DNA from: Halorussus salinisoli
Lineage (GTDB): Archaea; Halobacteriota; Halobacteria; Halobacteriales; Haladaptataceae
Reading direction: 5' to 3'
Assembly: GCA_005239435.1 (NCBI GenBank)
Contig: ML241305.1
Coordinates: 705,289 to 769,288 of the forward strand
Length of the DNA stretch: 64,000 bases
Positions 7,919 through 16,904 of the stretch are shown in pieces. How positions within the stretch are numbered: position 1 is the first letter of the stretch; each line of letters starts with the position of its first letter. Made by a program: the position numbers and the translations under genes. The notes under the pieces were generated by a model. It saw nothing but the letters and a program-made list of their open reading frames with translations, made no database searches and had not been told where the DNA came from.

Positions 7919-8083
7919 CTACAGTCCGAGGATGTTCAGAATCTCGATGAAGACACCGAAGAGGACGCCGAAGGCGACGATGGTCTTGGGGTCGATGCGT
8001 ATCGCGTTGCGGTCCTCGGCGTCGAAGTACCGGACGAGTCCGGCACTGGACATCAGTCCGCCGGAGTTCTGGCCACTGCTCAT
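7919..8083 (-). CDS. Preprotein translocase subunit Sec61-beta (SecG)
   Basis: 54-aa tail-anchored subunit of the archaeal SecYEG/Sec61 channel. It has a polar Gly/Ser-rich N-terminus ([19 protein letters not shown]), the conserved [14 protein letters not shown], and one C-terminal membrane helix ([17 protein letters not shown]). The ATG at 8083 gives the normal length; the frame stays open upstream but that part is not conserved. Divergent from thioredoxin. Confidence 0.92.
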   Translation of the reverse strand: MSSGQNSGGLMSSAGLVRYFDAEDRNAIRIDPKTIVAFGVLFGVFIEILNILGL

Positions 8084-8289
8084 GTCCGACGGTGCGTTCG
8101 CCGATTGCCTAAACCTTTCGGAGCGTGGCGACGCCACGCCATCGAAAGCGTGGCGTAACGACGCCCTGGAGAACGTGACGTAGCTACGACTCGGGAAACG
8201 CGGCACGACCGTGCCATCGAGAAAGCGGAAAAGTTGCGCTGGTGGGAAACCCTTATGCGCGCGGCGAAGATAGTTCAGCCAGAACACCA

Positions 8290-8556
8290 ATGAGTGTCAC
8301 CTTGAAGGACTTCTACGCGGACTGGTGTGGCCCGTGCAAGACTCAGGACCCGATCCTCGAAGAGATGGAGGAGGACTGGGACGGCGTCGAGTTCGAGAAG
8401 ATCGACGTAGACGAACACCAAGACGTCGCCAACGAGTACCAGGTTCGGTCCATTCCGACCATCGTGGTCGAGAACGACGACGGCGTCGTGGAGCGATTCG
8501 TCGGCGTCACTCAACGCGACGATCTCGAAGACGCGCTCGAAGAAGCCGGCGCGTAA
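8290..8556 (+). CDS. Thioredoxin
   Basis: 88-aa thioredoxin-fold disulfide reductase with the active site WCGPCK (C13 and C16), the [14 protein letters not shown] strand and the cis-proline loop RSIPTIVV. It is shorter than bacterial Trx (about 105 aa) because it starts almost at the first beta strand ([11 protein letters not shown]). The ATG at 8290 is chosen over an upstream in-frame ATG at 8242, whose extension is not family-like. Followed by a hairpin plus T-run. Confidence 0.93.
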   Translation: MSVTLKDFYADWCGPCKTQDPILEEMEEDWDGVEFEKIDVDEHQDVANEYQVRSIPTIVVENDDGVVERFVGVTQRDDLEDALEEAGA

Positions 8557-8577
8557 CCGCTCCAAAGAGGCGGTTTT
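8555..8577 (+). terminator. Hairpin/T-run terminator after thioredoxin
   Basis: AACCGC and GCGGTT form a 6-bp stem around a 9-base loop, running into TTTT. The stem starts on the stop codon of the thioredoxin gene. Confidence 0.5.
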
Positions 8578-8599
8578 CTGACGGTTTATCGGCCGGTAG

Positions 8600-9373
8600 T
8601 CACGACCTTCGCCCGACCTCCCGTCCGAGTTCCCGTCTCGTCGCGCGGTCCTCGTCGCCGTCGCTCGCGCCCTCCCCGACCCCGGGCGGTTTCCAGCGAC
8701 GATTCGGGGAGGCCAGCACGTCGGCGCTCGGACTGTAGTAACACACCGGGTCGCCGTCGGGCGTCTCGAAAGCGTTCGCGCGGAACAGCGAGTTCTCCTC
8801 GATGGTCACGTCGGCGGAGTGAAGCCGCCAGCGCGGGTGGTGAACGTCGGCGTACCGAAACCGTCCGCTCGGCGACTCGGTGTAGTGGCGGTGACGCTCG
8901 GTGAGGAACTCGGCCAGCGAACCCTGCTCGGACTCGAACTGGTCGCCTTCCGGGCCGTACTCCCCGACGAACGCCGCCGGGCGAGCGCCGGGGGTGCGGC
9001 GTCTGCTCTCGAATCGCACCCGGCCGTCGCGGGACTCGACCTCGATGGTCGCGAAGTAGTACGGCAGGAAGTGAGGGAGGCGCGCGCCGAGGACGGTGAA
9101 CGGGTCGCTCACGTCGAGATTGAAGAAGTAGATGGCTGGCCGTCCCTCGCGCGTGACGTAAGTACGGAGGTTCACCTCAGGGATTCGGATACCTCTCGGA
9201 AACCAGTAGGGGCGCACGTCCACGTTCGTGAACGCGACAACCGACAGCCACGCCCGGCCGTCGTAGGTGTCGAGCGACACCGAATCGGGGACGTGAGCGG
9301 CGACGACGTGCGGGTCGACCGACCAGTTGGCGAACAGCACGTCGCGCCACCCCATGTGAAGCGGGACGACCAT
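8600..9373 (-). CDS. YqjF/DUF2071 family protein
   Basis: 257-aa protein of the DUF2071 (YqjF) family. It shows the characteristic MGWRDVLFANWSVDP opening, DTYDGRAWLSVVAF, EVNLRTYVTREGRPAIYFF and the late YYSPSADV. Function is not established in the family. Convergent with thioredoxin and divergent from the RDD gene. The acidic/arginine-rich last 25 residues are not part of the domain. Confidence 0.9.
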   Translation of the reverse strand: MVVPLHMGWRDVLFANWSVDPHVVAAHVPDSVSLDTYDGRAWLSVVAFTNVDVRPYWFPRGIRIPEVNLRTYVTREGRPAIYFFNLDVSDPFTVLGARLPHFLPYYFATIEVESRDGRVRFESRRRTPGARPAAFVGEYGPEGDQFESEQGSLAEFLTERHRHYTESPSGRFRYADVHHPRWRLHSADVTIEENSLFRANAFETPDGDPVCYYSPSADVLASPNRRWKPPGVGEGASDGDEDRATRRELGREVGRRS

Positions 9374-9438
9374 CGTCGGAATCCGCGTGACGGAGAACGC
9401 TACTTCGTCGCCTTCGACGCTCCGTCGGCCGATAGTCG

Positions 9439-9921
9439 TTGTGGCCTCCGGCGAGTAGATACATCTGCACCGAGGCCGTCGTCCGGGCCGTGAACGCCGC
9501 CCGTTTCGAGACCGCGACGGTTCGGGCGCGCGTCGGGGCCTACCCCCTCGACCTGCTCGTCGTCGGTGTTGCGGTGGTCGGCGTCGCAGGCCGATCGGGG
9601 CGCTCGCGCCGCGAGCGCCTCGGCCTCGTCGGTCTGCTCGGACTCGCGGTCGCCAACCTGTATCACGTCGTTCTCGAAGGGAGTGCCGGCCAGACGGTCG
9701 GGAAGAGAGGGGTCGGAATCGCCGTCGTTGGTGACGACGGCGAGCGCCCTTCCTACGCCAGCACCGCGATACGGACCGCGTTCCGATTCGTGGACTGGCT
9801 TCCCGCTGGCTACCTCCTCGGTTTCGTCAGCATGGCGCTCACGGAGCGGCGGAAACGCCTCGGCGACCTCGCCGCGAACACGGTCATCGTCCGCGAGGGA
9901 AGCGCCGAGGAGACCGAGTAG
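9439..9921 (+). CDS. RDD family membrane protein
   Basis: 160 aa from a GTG at 9439; an internal GTG at 9490 (143 aa, VNAARFETATVRARVGAYP) is an equally possible start. The RDD domain is recognisable from RARVGAYPLDLLVVG (the Arg and Asp that name the family), GQTVGKRGVGIAV and ERRKRLGDLAANTVIV. About three membrane segments. RDD proteins are poorly characterised; some have been proposed as ion antiporters. Ends 19 bp from the stop of the converging carboxypeptidase gene. Confidence 0.85.
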   Translation: MWPPASRYICTEAVVRAVNAARFETATVRARVGAYPLDLLVVGVAVVGVAGRSGRSRRERLGLVGLLGLAVANLYHVVLEGSAGQTVGKRGVGIAVVGDDGERPSYASTAIRTAFRFVDWLPAGYLLGFVSMALTERRKRLGDLAANTVIVREGSAEETE

Positions 9922-9940
9922 AAGAGTCCGGTATCGACGG

Positions 9941-11422
9941 CTACAGGTCGTAGATGTCGCCGAACTTCTCCTCCGCGTAGTCGAGGAAGTAGTCGGCCGT
10001 CAGGTCCTCGCCCGTTGCCTCCCGAATCAGTTCGTCGGTCGTGTACCGCTGACCGTGTCGGTGGACGTTCTCGCGGAACCAGTCGTGAAGCGGGTCGAAG
10101 TTACCCTCCCGAATCAGGCCGCGGGGGTCGTCGAGTTCGTCCTCGATGGTCGCCCAGAGTTGGGCCGCGAGGACGCTCCCGACCGTGTAGTTCTGGAACC
10201 GGGCGAACCCGCCGGTCCAGTGGATGTCCTGGAGACAGCCCTCGGCGTCGGAGTCGGGTCGGACGCCGAGGTACTGCTCCATCTTGTCGTCCCACGCGGC
10301 CGGAATCTCGCTCACACCGAGGTCGCCCGAGACGAACTCGCGTTCGATCTCCGACCGGAGGATGATGTGCATGTGGTAGGTGAGTTCGTCGGCCTCCACC
10401 CGGATGACGTTGTCCTCCTTCACCCGGTTGGCTGCCCGGTAGGCCTCCTCCGGCGTCACGTCCGAGACCTGCGGGAAGTGGTCTTTCACGGTCGGGAGGA
10501 ACAGTTCCCAGAACTCCTCGGTCCGACCGACGTGGTTCTCCCAGAACCGCGACTGGGACTCGTGGACGCCGTGGGAACGCGAGTTCCCGAGCGGCGACCC
10601 GTAGGCGTCGTCCCGGAGTCCGAGCGCGTAGGTCGCGTGGCCGAACTCGTGGATGGTCGAACCGATAGCGCCGAGGAGGTCCGACTCGTCGAACCGGGTC
10701 GTGACGCGTGCGTCGAACTGATTGCCCGACGTGAAGGGGTGGGCGGAGGTGTCGAGACGGCCCCGGTTCCAGTCGTAGCCAAGCAAGTCGAGCGCGTCCT
10801 CCGAGAGCGCCAGTTGCGCGTCGGTGTCGAAGGTGGCCTCGAACACGTCGGGGACGTCCTCGCTCGCCCGAATGTCCTCGACGAGGGGGACGAGTCCGTC
10901 CTTCAGTTCCTCGAAGATTCGCTCTACGGTGTCGAGACCGAGGTACGGTTCGCCGTCCTCGAACATCACCTCGTAGGGGTCCCGAGACGGGTCGACGTGT
11001 TCGGCCTTCTCGACTCGAAGTTCCAGCAGTCGCTCCAGCGCGGGTTCGAACGCCGAGAAGTCGTCGTTCGCCTTGGCCTCCCGCCAGTCGTCCTGGGCCT
11101 CCGACTGGAGGCGAGTGTGTTCCTCCACGAGTTCGTCGGGAACCTTCGCCTTCCGGTCGTACTCCCGGCGAATCTCGCGGACGACCGCTTCCTGCTCGTC
11201 GGTCAGGTCCTCGCTCTCGGCCGCGTCCAGCAGTCGGCCGGTCTCGTCGGCGGTCAGTCGCTCGTGGGCGAGCGTCGAGAGCGCCGAGAGTTGCCGAGAG
11301 CGGGCGGGCGTGCCGCCTTCGGGCATCATCACTTGCTGGTCCCAGTAGAGGACGCCGCGGCCGTCCTCCAGCGCGGTGAGTCGTTCGTACCGGTCGAGTA
11401 AGTCGTCGTAAGCCTCGGCCAT
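9941..11422 (-). CDS. M32 family metallocarboxypeptidase (first of tandem pair)
   Basis: 493-aa zinc carboxypeptidase of the Taq/Pfu type. The active-site HEFGH is at residues 258-262 inside STIHEFGHATYALGL; other family blocks are HPFTSGNQFDARVTTRF and HESQSRFWENHVGR. The opening VLYWDQQVMMPEGGTPARS is typical. Cytoplasmic (no signal). It shares long identical blocks with the neighbour at 11590, so the pair arose by tandem duplication. A 167-bp spacer separates them and each seems to have its own start region. Confidence 0.95.
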   Translation of the reverse strand: MAEAYDDLLDRYERLTALEDGRGVLYWDQQVMMPEGGTPARSRQLSALSTLAHERLTADETGRLLDAAESEDLTDEQEAVVREIRREYDRKAKVPDELVEEHTRLQSEAQDDWREAKANDDFSAFEPALERLLELRVEKAEHVDPSRDPYEVMFEDGEPYLGLDTVERIFEELKDGLVPLVEDIRASEDVPDVFEATFDTDAQLALSEDALDLLGYDWNRGRLDTSAHPFTSGNQFDARVTTRFDESDLLGAIGSTIHEFGHATYALGLRDDAYGSPLGNSRSHGVHESQSRFWENHVGRTEEFWELFLPTVKDHFPQVSDVTPEEAYRAANRVKEDNVIRVEADELTYHMHIILRSEIEREFVSGDLGVSEIPAAWDDKMEQYLGVRPDSDAEGCLQDIHWTGGFARFQNYTVGSVLAAQLWATIEDELDDPRGLIREGNFDPLHDWFRENVHRHGQRYTTDELIREATGEDLTADYFLDYAEEKFGDIYDL

Positions 11423-11589
11423 ACGTTCCCCTCACATCCCCAACGTATCAAAATGAGGGTGGCGGCGAGGAGCGTGGTGTTCGTCACCAGTTGTCGGGAT
11501 TCGAGGAGCGCTCGAGACGGCAGTGGAGTAACGTCCTCGCATTCCCTCCCGAAGACAGTAAGAGACGCGCTCGAAGGCGCGAGCAGTCG

Positions 11590-13122
11590 TTACTGGTAGT
11601 CGTCCAGTTCGTACAACTCGCCGTACTTCGACTTCACGTAATCGAGGAAGTAGTCGGCGGTGTAGTCCTCGCCCGTGGCCTGCCGGACGAGTTCGTCGGT
11701 GGTGTACTGGCACCCGTGTCGGTGGACGTTCTCGGTCAGCCAGTCGTGGAGGTCATCGAAGTCGCCCGCCGCGATCTTCTCGTCCAGGTTCTCGACGTCG
11801 TCTTCGGCGTTGGCGAACAGTTGGGCCGCCAGCACGCTCCCGAGCGAGTAGGTCGGGAAGTAGCCGAAGTCGCCGTGGCTCCAGTGGATGTCCTGGAGAC
11901 AGCCCTCGGCGTCGGAGTCGGGCCGGACGCCGAGGTACTCCTCGTACTTGTCGTTCCAGAGTTCCGGCACGTCTTCGACCTCGATGTCGCCGCGAATCAG
12001 GTCGCGCTCGATTTCGAACCGGACCACGATGTGCATGTGGTAGGTGAGTTCGTCGGCCTCCACCCGGACGAGGTTGTCCTCGTACACCTCGCTGGCGGCC
12101 TCGTACACGTCGTCGACCGAGGCGTCGCCGAGCTTTTCGGGGAAGCGTTCTTTCACGGTCGGGAGGAATCGCTCCCAGAACGCCTTCGACCGACCGACGT
12201 GGTTCTCCCAGAGGCGCGACTGGGACTCGTGGACGGTCATGTCGCGGGACTCGCCCAGCGGGGTGCCGTACTCCTCGCGGGGGAGACCGAGGGTGTAGGT
12301 GGCGTGACCGAACTCGTGGACAGTCGCCATCAGCGCGCCGAGGGGTTCGTCGGGGCTGAACCGCGTCGTGACGCGAGCGTCGAACTGGTTGCCCGACGAG
12401 AAGGGGTGTGGCGCGGTGTCGAGGCGGCCGTGGTCCCAGTCGTAGCCCAACTCGTCGAGTACGTCGCGGGCGAGGTCCTCCTGCGTGTCGGTGTCGAACT
12501 CGCCGTCGAACGTGTCGGTGGCGAGGTCGGCGTCGGACTCGCGAATCGCGTCCACGAGGGGGACGAGTTCGTCGCGCAGGCACTGGAGTACCTCTTCGGC
12601 GGTTTCGACGCCCAGATACGGTTCGTACTCCTCGAAGAGGACCTCGTAGGGGTCGCGGTCGGGGTCGACGTGTTCGGCGTACTCGCGCTTGAGTTCGACC
12701 AGTTTTTCGAGCGTCGGCGCGAACGCCGAGAAGTCGTCTTCCTCCTTGGCCTCGTGCCAGACCGGCATCGCCTCCGAGGCGACCTCGGAGATCTCCTCCA
12801 CGAGTTCCCGCGGGACGTTCGACTGCCGGTCGTGCTTGCGTCGGATTTCGCGGACGACCGCTCGCCGGTCGTCGGACAGGTCCTCGTCCTCCAGTTCGTC
12901 GAGCATCTCGGCCATCTCGTCGGACGTGAGCATCTCGTGGGCGACCGTCGAGAGCGCCGAGCGCTGTTTCGAGCGGGCGGGCGTGCCGCCTTCGGGCATC
13001 ATGACCTCCTGGTCCCAACTCAGTACCATCCCGGCGTGTTTGACGTTCGATAGTCGCTGTACGTGCTGTAGAAACTTCGAGTACGTGTCGGACGCCTCGT
13101 CGGCGGCGGCTTCGCTTGCCAT
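11590..13122 (-). CDS. M32 family metallocarboxypeptidase (second of tandem pair)
   Basis: 510 aa from the ATG at 13122; an in-frame GTG at 13143 would add seven residues. HEFGH is at 269-273 (TVHEFGHATYTLGL); HPFSSGNQFDARVTTRF and HESQSRLWENHVGR are present. It has a more acidic N-terminus than its neighbour and a C-terminal tail (KYGELYELDDYQ) that is slightly longer. Both copies look catalytically complete, so different substrate range or expression is the likely reason both are kept (inference). Confidence 0.95.
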   Translation of the reverse strand: MASEAAADEASDTYSKFLQHVQRLSNVKHAGMVLSWDQEVMMPEGGTPARSKQRSALSTVAHEMLTSDEMAEMLDELEDEDLSDDRRAVVREIRRKHDRQSNVPRELVEEISEVASEAMPVWHEAKEEDDFSAFAPTLEKLVELKREYAEHVDPDRDPYEVLFEEYEPYLGVETAEEVLQCLRDELVPLVDAIRESDADLATDTFDGEFDTDTQEDLARDVLDELGYDWDHGRLDTAPHPFSSGNQFDARVTTRFSPDEPLGALMATVHEFGHATYTLGLPREEYGTPLGESRDMTVHESQSRLWENHVGRSKAFWERFLPTVKERFPEKLGDASVDDVYEAASEVYEDNLVRVEADELTYHMHIVVRFEIERDLIRGDIEVEDVPELWNDKYEEYLGVRPDSDAEGCLQDIHWSHGDFGYFPTYSLGSVLAAQLFANAEDDVENLDEKIAAGDFDDLHDWLTENVHRHGCQYTTDELVRQATGEDYTADYFLDYVKSKYGELYELDDYQ

Positions 13123-13180
13123 CGTGAGTTCGTAAGGTGTCACCCGATATCAAAAGAAGGATTTCGAATCGAAGTGAAAC

Positions 13181-14263
13181 TTACTTCGAGACGTTCTCTG
13201 CCGCCGCGCGATAGGTCTCGTAGCATCGCTCTACCACCGCGACACTCGCGCTCTCGGTGTCGGTGTGGGCCTCGCCGGGTTCGGCCGGTCCGCAGACCAC
13301 GCAGGTCGTTCCGGCCTCGGCCAGCCATCCGGCGTCGGTGGCGTGGGGCTTCGAGACGAGTTCGGGCGACCCGGACTGGGCGTCCGTCGCGGCGGCCAAC
13401 ACCGTCTCGGCGAACGCCTCGTCGTCGCACCGCATCGGCGGGAGGTCCTGGTCCACGCGCCACTCGACGCCGTCTATCGCTTCGACGCGCTCGAGTTCGG
13501 CGCGCTCGCCGGGGACCGTCCGCTCGTCCACCGTCACCTCACACGTCTCGGGAATCACGTTCCACGCGCTCCCGCCGTCGATTTCGGTGACCGCGACGCT
13601 CCCCCGGACCCGCTCGCCGAGCACTTCGGTCGCGGGGAAGTCGAGGTCCCGAACCACGTCCACCGCGTCGCAGGCCCGGTAGACCGCGTTCTCGCCCGCT
13701 TCGGGTTCGCTGGCGTGGGCCGACGCGCCGCGGGCGGTGATGGTACTCCCCCGACGACCCTTGTGCGCGATAGCGACGTCGGTCACGCCCTCGGCGGAGT
13801 AACCGGTCGAGCCTTCGCCGACGATGGCGTAGTCGGGCGCGAATCCGTCTTCGATGGCGGCGCGTGCGCCGATGCCGCCCTGCTCCTCGCCGACGAAACT
13901 GGCGAAGACGAGTCGGCAGTTCGGGTCGGCATCCCGGAACGCCAGCATCGCGGCCGCGACTGCGCCCTTCATGTCGGCGGTTCCTCTGCCGTAGAGGCGG
14001 CCGTCGCGTTCGGAGACCACGTACTCACCCTCCGCCGTCGTCTGGGAGTCGCCCGGAGGCACTACGTCGTGGTGGCCGACGAGCGCGAGCGAGTCGGCCC
14101 CGCGCGTGCCTCGTCTGGCTATCACGTTCCCCGTCTCGTCGCGGGTAACGTCGGCGTCGGTCTCCTCGCGGAGCCAGTTCTCGATAACGTCGCCCGCCTC
14201 GGTCTCGTCGTCGTGACTCGGAATCGAGACGAGTTCGCGGGTCAACGCCACGACTTCGCTCAT
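13181..14263 (-). CDS. M20 family metallohydrolase (ArgE/DapE-like)
   Basis: 360-aa M20 deacylase/peptidase. Metal ligands are visible in ALVGHHDVVPPGD (His, Asp), YGRGTADMKGAVAA (Asp), FVGEEQGG (catalytic and metal Glu) and the late KPHATDAGWLAEAG (His). The lid/dimerisation domain is in the middle (HKGRRGSTITARG). Members remove succinyl, acetyl or aminoacyl groups in lysine and arginine pathways; the substrate is not deducible here because no pathway genes adjoin it. 58 bp downstream lies the tandem M32 pair's start, in the same orientation. Confidence 0.9.
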   Translation of the reverse strand: MSEVVALTRELVSIPSHDDETEAGDVIENWLREETDADVTRDETGNVIARRGTRGADSLALVGHHDVVPPGDSQTTAEGEYVVSERDGRLYGRGTADMKGAVAAAMLAFRDADPNCRLVFASFVGEEQGGIGARAAIEDGFAPDYAIVGEGSTGYSAEGVTDVAIAHKGRRGSTITARGASAHASEPEAGENAVYRACDAVDVVRDLDFPATEVLGERVRGSVAVTEIDGGSAWNVIPETCEVTVDERTVPGERAELERVEAIDGVEWRVDQDLPPMRCDDEAFAETVLAAATDAQSGSPELVSKPHATDAGWLAEAGTTCVVCGPAEPGEAHTDTESASVAVVERCYETYRAAAENVSK

Positions 14264-14432
14264 GCGTCAGGCGTGGAGCGCGACGTGCTTCAAATCGGTG
14301 GTCGCTGCGGGAGCACGATTTCCCGGCCCGGACATATTCGTATATGTTTAAACAATAAAGATGTGCACCTAAGCGTTAGAAACACGTCTTCGAACCGCGA
14401 GCGACTACTGCACGGGACCACCCACCGGTCGG

Positions 14433-14696
14433 CTACAGTTTCTCGCGCTCGTACTCCCGGACCTGCTCCTGCAGTCGAGTCAGTTCGTCGGCGACGGCTG
14501 GCGAGGCGTCGTCGGCGAGACGGTCGATCTCCGCCCGGATCTCCTTGAGACGGTCGGGTCTCGGGTCGTTCTCTTCCGACCGCATTCCCGCCATCGCTTC
14601 CTCGATGGAGTCGAGAGACAGGCGCACGTCGCGGTCGGCGTCGGTCTCCTCCCGGATTCGGCGTATCTCCTCGTGTATCGATTGGAGGTCGGTCAT
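14433..14696 (-). CDS. Small coiled-coil protein (DUF7553-like)
   Basis: 87-aa charged helical protein. Heptad-like stretches IHEEIRRIREETDADRD and LKEIRAEIDRLADD, ending LQEQVREYEREKL, indicate a coiled coil. Similar short proteins are widespread in haloarchaea without known function. The ATG at 14696 is used; the frame remains open far upstream only as antisense of the channel gene. Divergent from the pentapeptide-channel gene. Confidence 0.75.
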   Translation of the reverse strand: MTDLQSIHEEIRRIREETDADRDVRLSLDSIEEAMAGMRSEENDPRPDRLKEIRAEIDRLADDASPAVADELTRLQEQVREYEREKL

Positions 14697-14870
14697 GTCG
14701 GAGCGAACGGGACGCGCGAGAAAAGGCGTGGTGGCCCGACCAGTCGAGGCGTAGTGCTCGGCCAGTCGAGGCGTGGTGACCCTGCCAGCGGGGACGTAGT
14801 GGGGCCGTTCGACCGCGGGACTCGGCCCGACGGTCACAAACTGAAAGAGCGTAGACGTACTACGTCCGCC

Positions 14871-15992
14871 ATGTCTGAGGAACTGCAGTCTACAACGGGG
14901 GACGCGACGAACGCGGCGGGGGAACGACGCTCTAGCCCGGAGGAGCGATGCGGCCACACCCACGAAGCCAGCGCCATCTCCGGTCTCGGTGGCGTCTGTT
15001 GCTGGCGACCCGTCTGGGGCGACACCGACCGATGCATCTGGCACGCCGACATTGCCCAGAAGCCGACACGCGAACTGGAGGACGCCGCACCCACGGTAGG
15101 GGAGCGCCTCGACGGGGCCATCTTCCGGGACGTCGAACTCTCCGACACCGACTGGCTCGCCGAAATGACTCTCACGGACTCGCGGTTCGTCAACTGCAAC
15201 CTCGAAGGGACCGACCTCGGCGGTGCCGACCTCCGCTACTCCCACTTCGAGGGCGTGGACGCCCAGCGGGTAAACCTGCGCGGCGCGAACCTCGAACACG
15301 TGGAGTTCGACCGCACCGACCTTCGAGAGGCGGACCTCTGCGGGGCGCGGTTGTACTACGTCGTCTTCGAGGACGCCCGCATCGCCGAATCGACGACGTT
15401 CGGCGACAAAGTGGTCTACGAGGAAGAGATCGCCGAGAGCGACGACCTCGCCTCGCGTCTCGAACGGTACGAGGCTACCTACTGGACCTACGGCGAACTC
15501 CAGCGACTCACGAAGGAGAACGGCCTGACGCAGGCTTCGCGGGGGTACTATCTCGACCGAAAGGACGTGCGGAGACGCGAGGCCTGGGACCGAGGGTCGT
15601 ACTCCCGCGCGCTGGCCAAAGAGGCGTGGCGGTGGACGACCGGGTACGGGAGCAACCCGTGGCGGGTCATGGCAACGTCCGCGTTCGTCATCGTCCTCTG
15701 TGCGTTGCTGTATCCCGTCACCGGCGGGATACAGGAGGTGTTGGAGGAGACCGGTACGCCCATCCAATACGTGGTGTCCGACCCCGAAACGTCGCAGTGG
15801 AACTGGCTCCTCTTCGTGTTCGGAAAGAGCCTCTACTTCAGTACCGTCACGTTCGCCACCCTCGGATACGGCGACATCCAACCGCTTGGTGGTCTGGCAC
15901 GAGCCATCGCCGGAGGCGAGGCCCTGCTCGGGCAACTCCTGATGGCACTGCTCGTGTTCGTCCTCAGTCGGAACGTCACGTGGTCGGAGTAG
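14871..15992 (+). CDS. Pentapeptide-repeat / two-TM potassium-channel fusion
   Basis: 373-aa fusion. Residues 25-60 hold a Cys/His cluster (CGHTH, VCCWRP, CIWH), possibly zinc binding. Residues about 80-177 are pentapeptide repeats of the A(D/N)LXX type (EGTDLGGADLRYSHFEG and on), expected to fold as a right-handed beta helix. Then come a linker, a membrane helix at about 266-284, and the pore loop with TLGYGD at 330-335, the K+ selectivity filter, followed by a last helix (about 350-366). Predicted cytoplasmic sensor plus K+-conducting pore in the membrane. Ends 1 bp before the stop of the converging 87-aa gene. Confidence 0.88.
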   Translation: MSEELQSTTGDATNAAGERRSSPEERCGHTHEASAISGLGGVCCWRPVWGDTDRCIWHADIAQKPTRELEDAAPTVGERLDGAIFRDVELSDTDWLAEMTLTDSRFVNCNLEGTDLGGADLRYSHFEGVDAQRVNLRGANLEHVEFDRTDLREADLCGARLYYVVFEDARIAESTTFGDKVVYEEEIAESDDLASRLERYEATYWTYGELQRLTKENGLTQASRGYYLDRKDVRRREAWDRGSYSRALAKEAWRWTTGYGSNPWRVMATSAFVIVLCALLYPVTGGIQEVLEETGTPIQYVVSDPETSQWNWLLFVFGKSLYFSTVTFATLGYGDIQPLGGLARAIAGGEALLGQLLMALLVFVLSRNVTWSE

Positions 15993-16256
15993 TCAGATAG
16001 CGCAGTCGTCCACGTACTCGAACCCTTCGTCGTAGTCGTCGGTCGCTTCGTCGTCCGTCCCGTCCTCGTCCGCATCGATTCGGTCGTGGCGCGCGTCGAG
16101 TTTTTCGTCGGTTTCGTCCTCGCGCTCGGTTTCGGCCAACTTCAGTTCCACCGCGTCGGCGACCCACGCTTCGAGCGACTCGCCCGCGTCGAGGTCGGCG
16201 TCGATTCGCTCCTTGGTCCCGGATTCGACCGTGACGATGAGGTGTTCGTGACGCAT
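15993..16256 (-). CDS. Acidic hypothetical protein
   Basis: 87 aa, starting MRHEHLIVTVESGTKERI, with an N-terminal ribbon-helix-helix-like half (VESGTKERIDADLDAGES followed by LEAWVADAVELKLAE) and a very acidic tail rich in Asp. Could be a small DNA-binding or antitoxin-like protein, but no toxin partner is seen. Upstream in-frame GTG at 16283 rejected because it adds a non-conserved arginine-rich leader. Converges tail to tail with the channel gene. Confidence 0.65.
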   Translation of the reverse strand: MRHEHLIVTVESGTKERIDADLDAGESLEAWVADAVELKLAETEREDETDEKLDARHDRIDADEDGTDDEATDDYDEGFEYVDDCAI

Positions 16257-16286
16257 GGACCGCGATACGGGACGGGAAGCCAAAAG

Positions 16287-16904
16287 CTAGTCGTCCATCG
16301 CCTCGGTCGCCTCGTCGGCGGCGTCTTTCGGCCGGGCGGCGTCGACCCCGGCGACGACGACCGCACCCACCTGGTTGAACACGAGGTCGTTGATGATGTC
16401 GCTGAGTCCGTACTGAGCCAACACGGCCTGGCCGCCGAACAACTGGGACGCCAGTCCGGTTCCGAACTCGATTATCTCCCAGAGGACGCCGAACGCCATC
16501 ACGAATATCAGGATGAACGCGAACTGGAGCTCGGCCGGGAGGTTCGTCCGCTCGGAGTTGCGGTCGATCGCCTTCACCGTGGCGTAGCCCGCGCCCGCCA
16601 CGATAGCCGCCGAGAGACTGTGAGCCACCGAGTCGTACCACGGAATCGAACTGTACGGTCCCAAGACTCCCACCGCGTGGACGAACACCGCAATGGAAAT
16701 CGCCAGCACGTAGCCGGTGTCCATCGAGATGTCCGTGTCCCGCCGGAGGAGCGCCGGAACGAACGTGACGGCCAGCGAGACGAGAGCGTTGACGACGATG
16801 CCTATCTTGCCCCGGTAGAGCCCGTAGACCGCGATGGCGAACAGACCCGCCTGAAGCAGGCGGACGAGCAGTCGCTCCTGGCGGTCGTCGAGCAGGTCGG
16901 TCAT
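16287..16904 (-). CDS. YjdF/DUF2238-like membrane protein
   Basis: 205 aa, about six membrane segments. The sequence PWYDSVAHSLSAAIVAGAG and the later MAFGVLWEIIEFGTG carry the conserved Asp/His and Glu positions of the DUF2238 (YjdF) family; family function is unknown. The start overlaps the upstream gene's stop by 4 bp (16901-16904), so the two are translationally coupled and may form a complex. Confidence 0.8.
   Translation of the reverse strand: MTDLLDDRQERLLVRLLQAGLFAIAVYGLYRGKIGIVVNALVSLAVTFVPALLRRDTDISMDTGYVLAISIAVFVHAVGVLGPYSSIPWYDSVAHSLSAAIVAGAGYATVKAIDRNSERTNLPAELQFAFILIFVMAFGVLWEIIEFGTGLASQLFGGQAVLAQYGLSDIINDLVFNQVGAVVVAGVDAARPKDAADEATEAMDD

Noticed and set aside
9566..11401. A 611-codon open frame on the plus strand opposite the first M32 gene (similar frames occur opposite the second M32 gene and opposite uvrA)
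   Set aside because: Antisense frames stay open in GC-rich genes with strong third-position bias. They have no recognisable motifs and lie wholly opposite genes with intact catalytic motifs.
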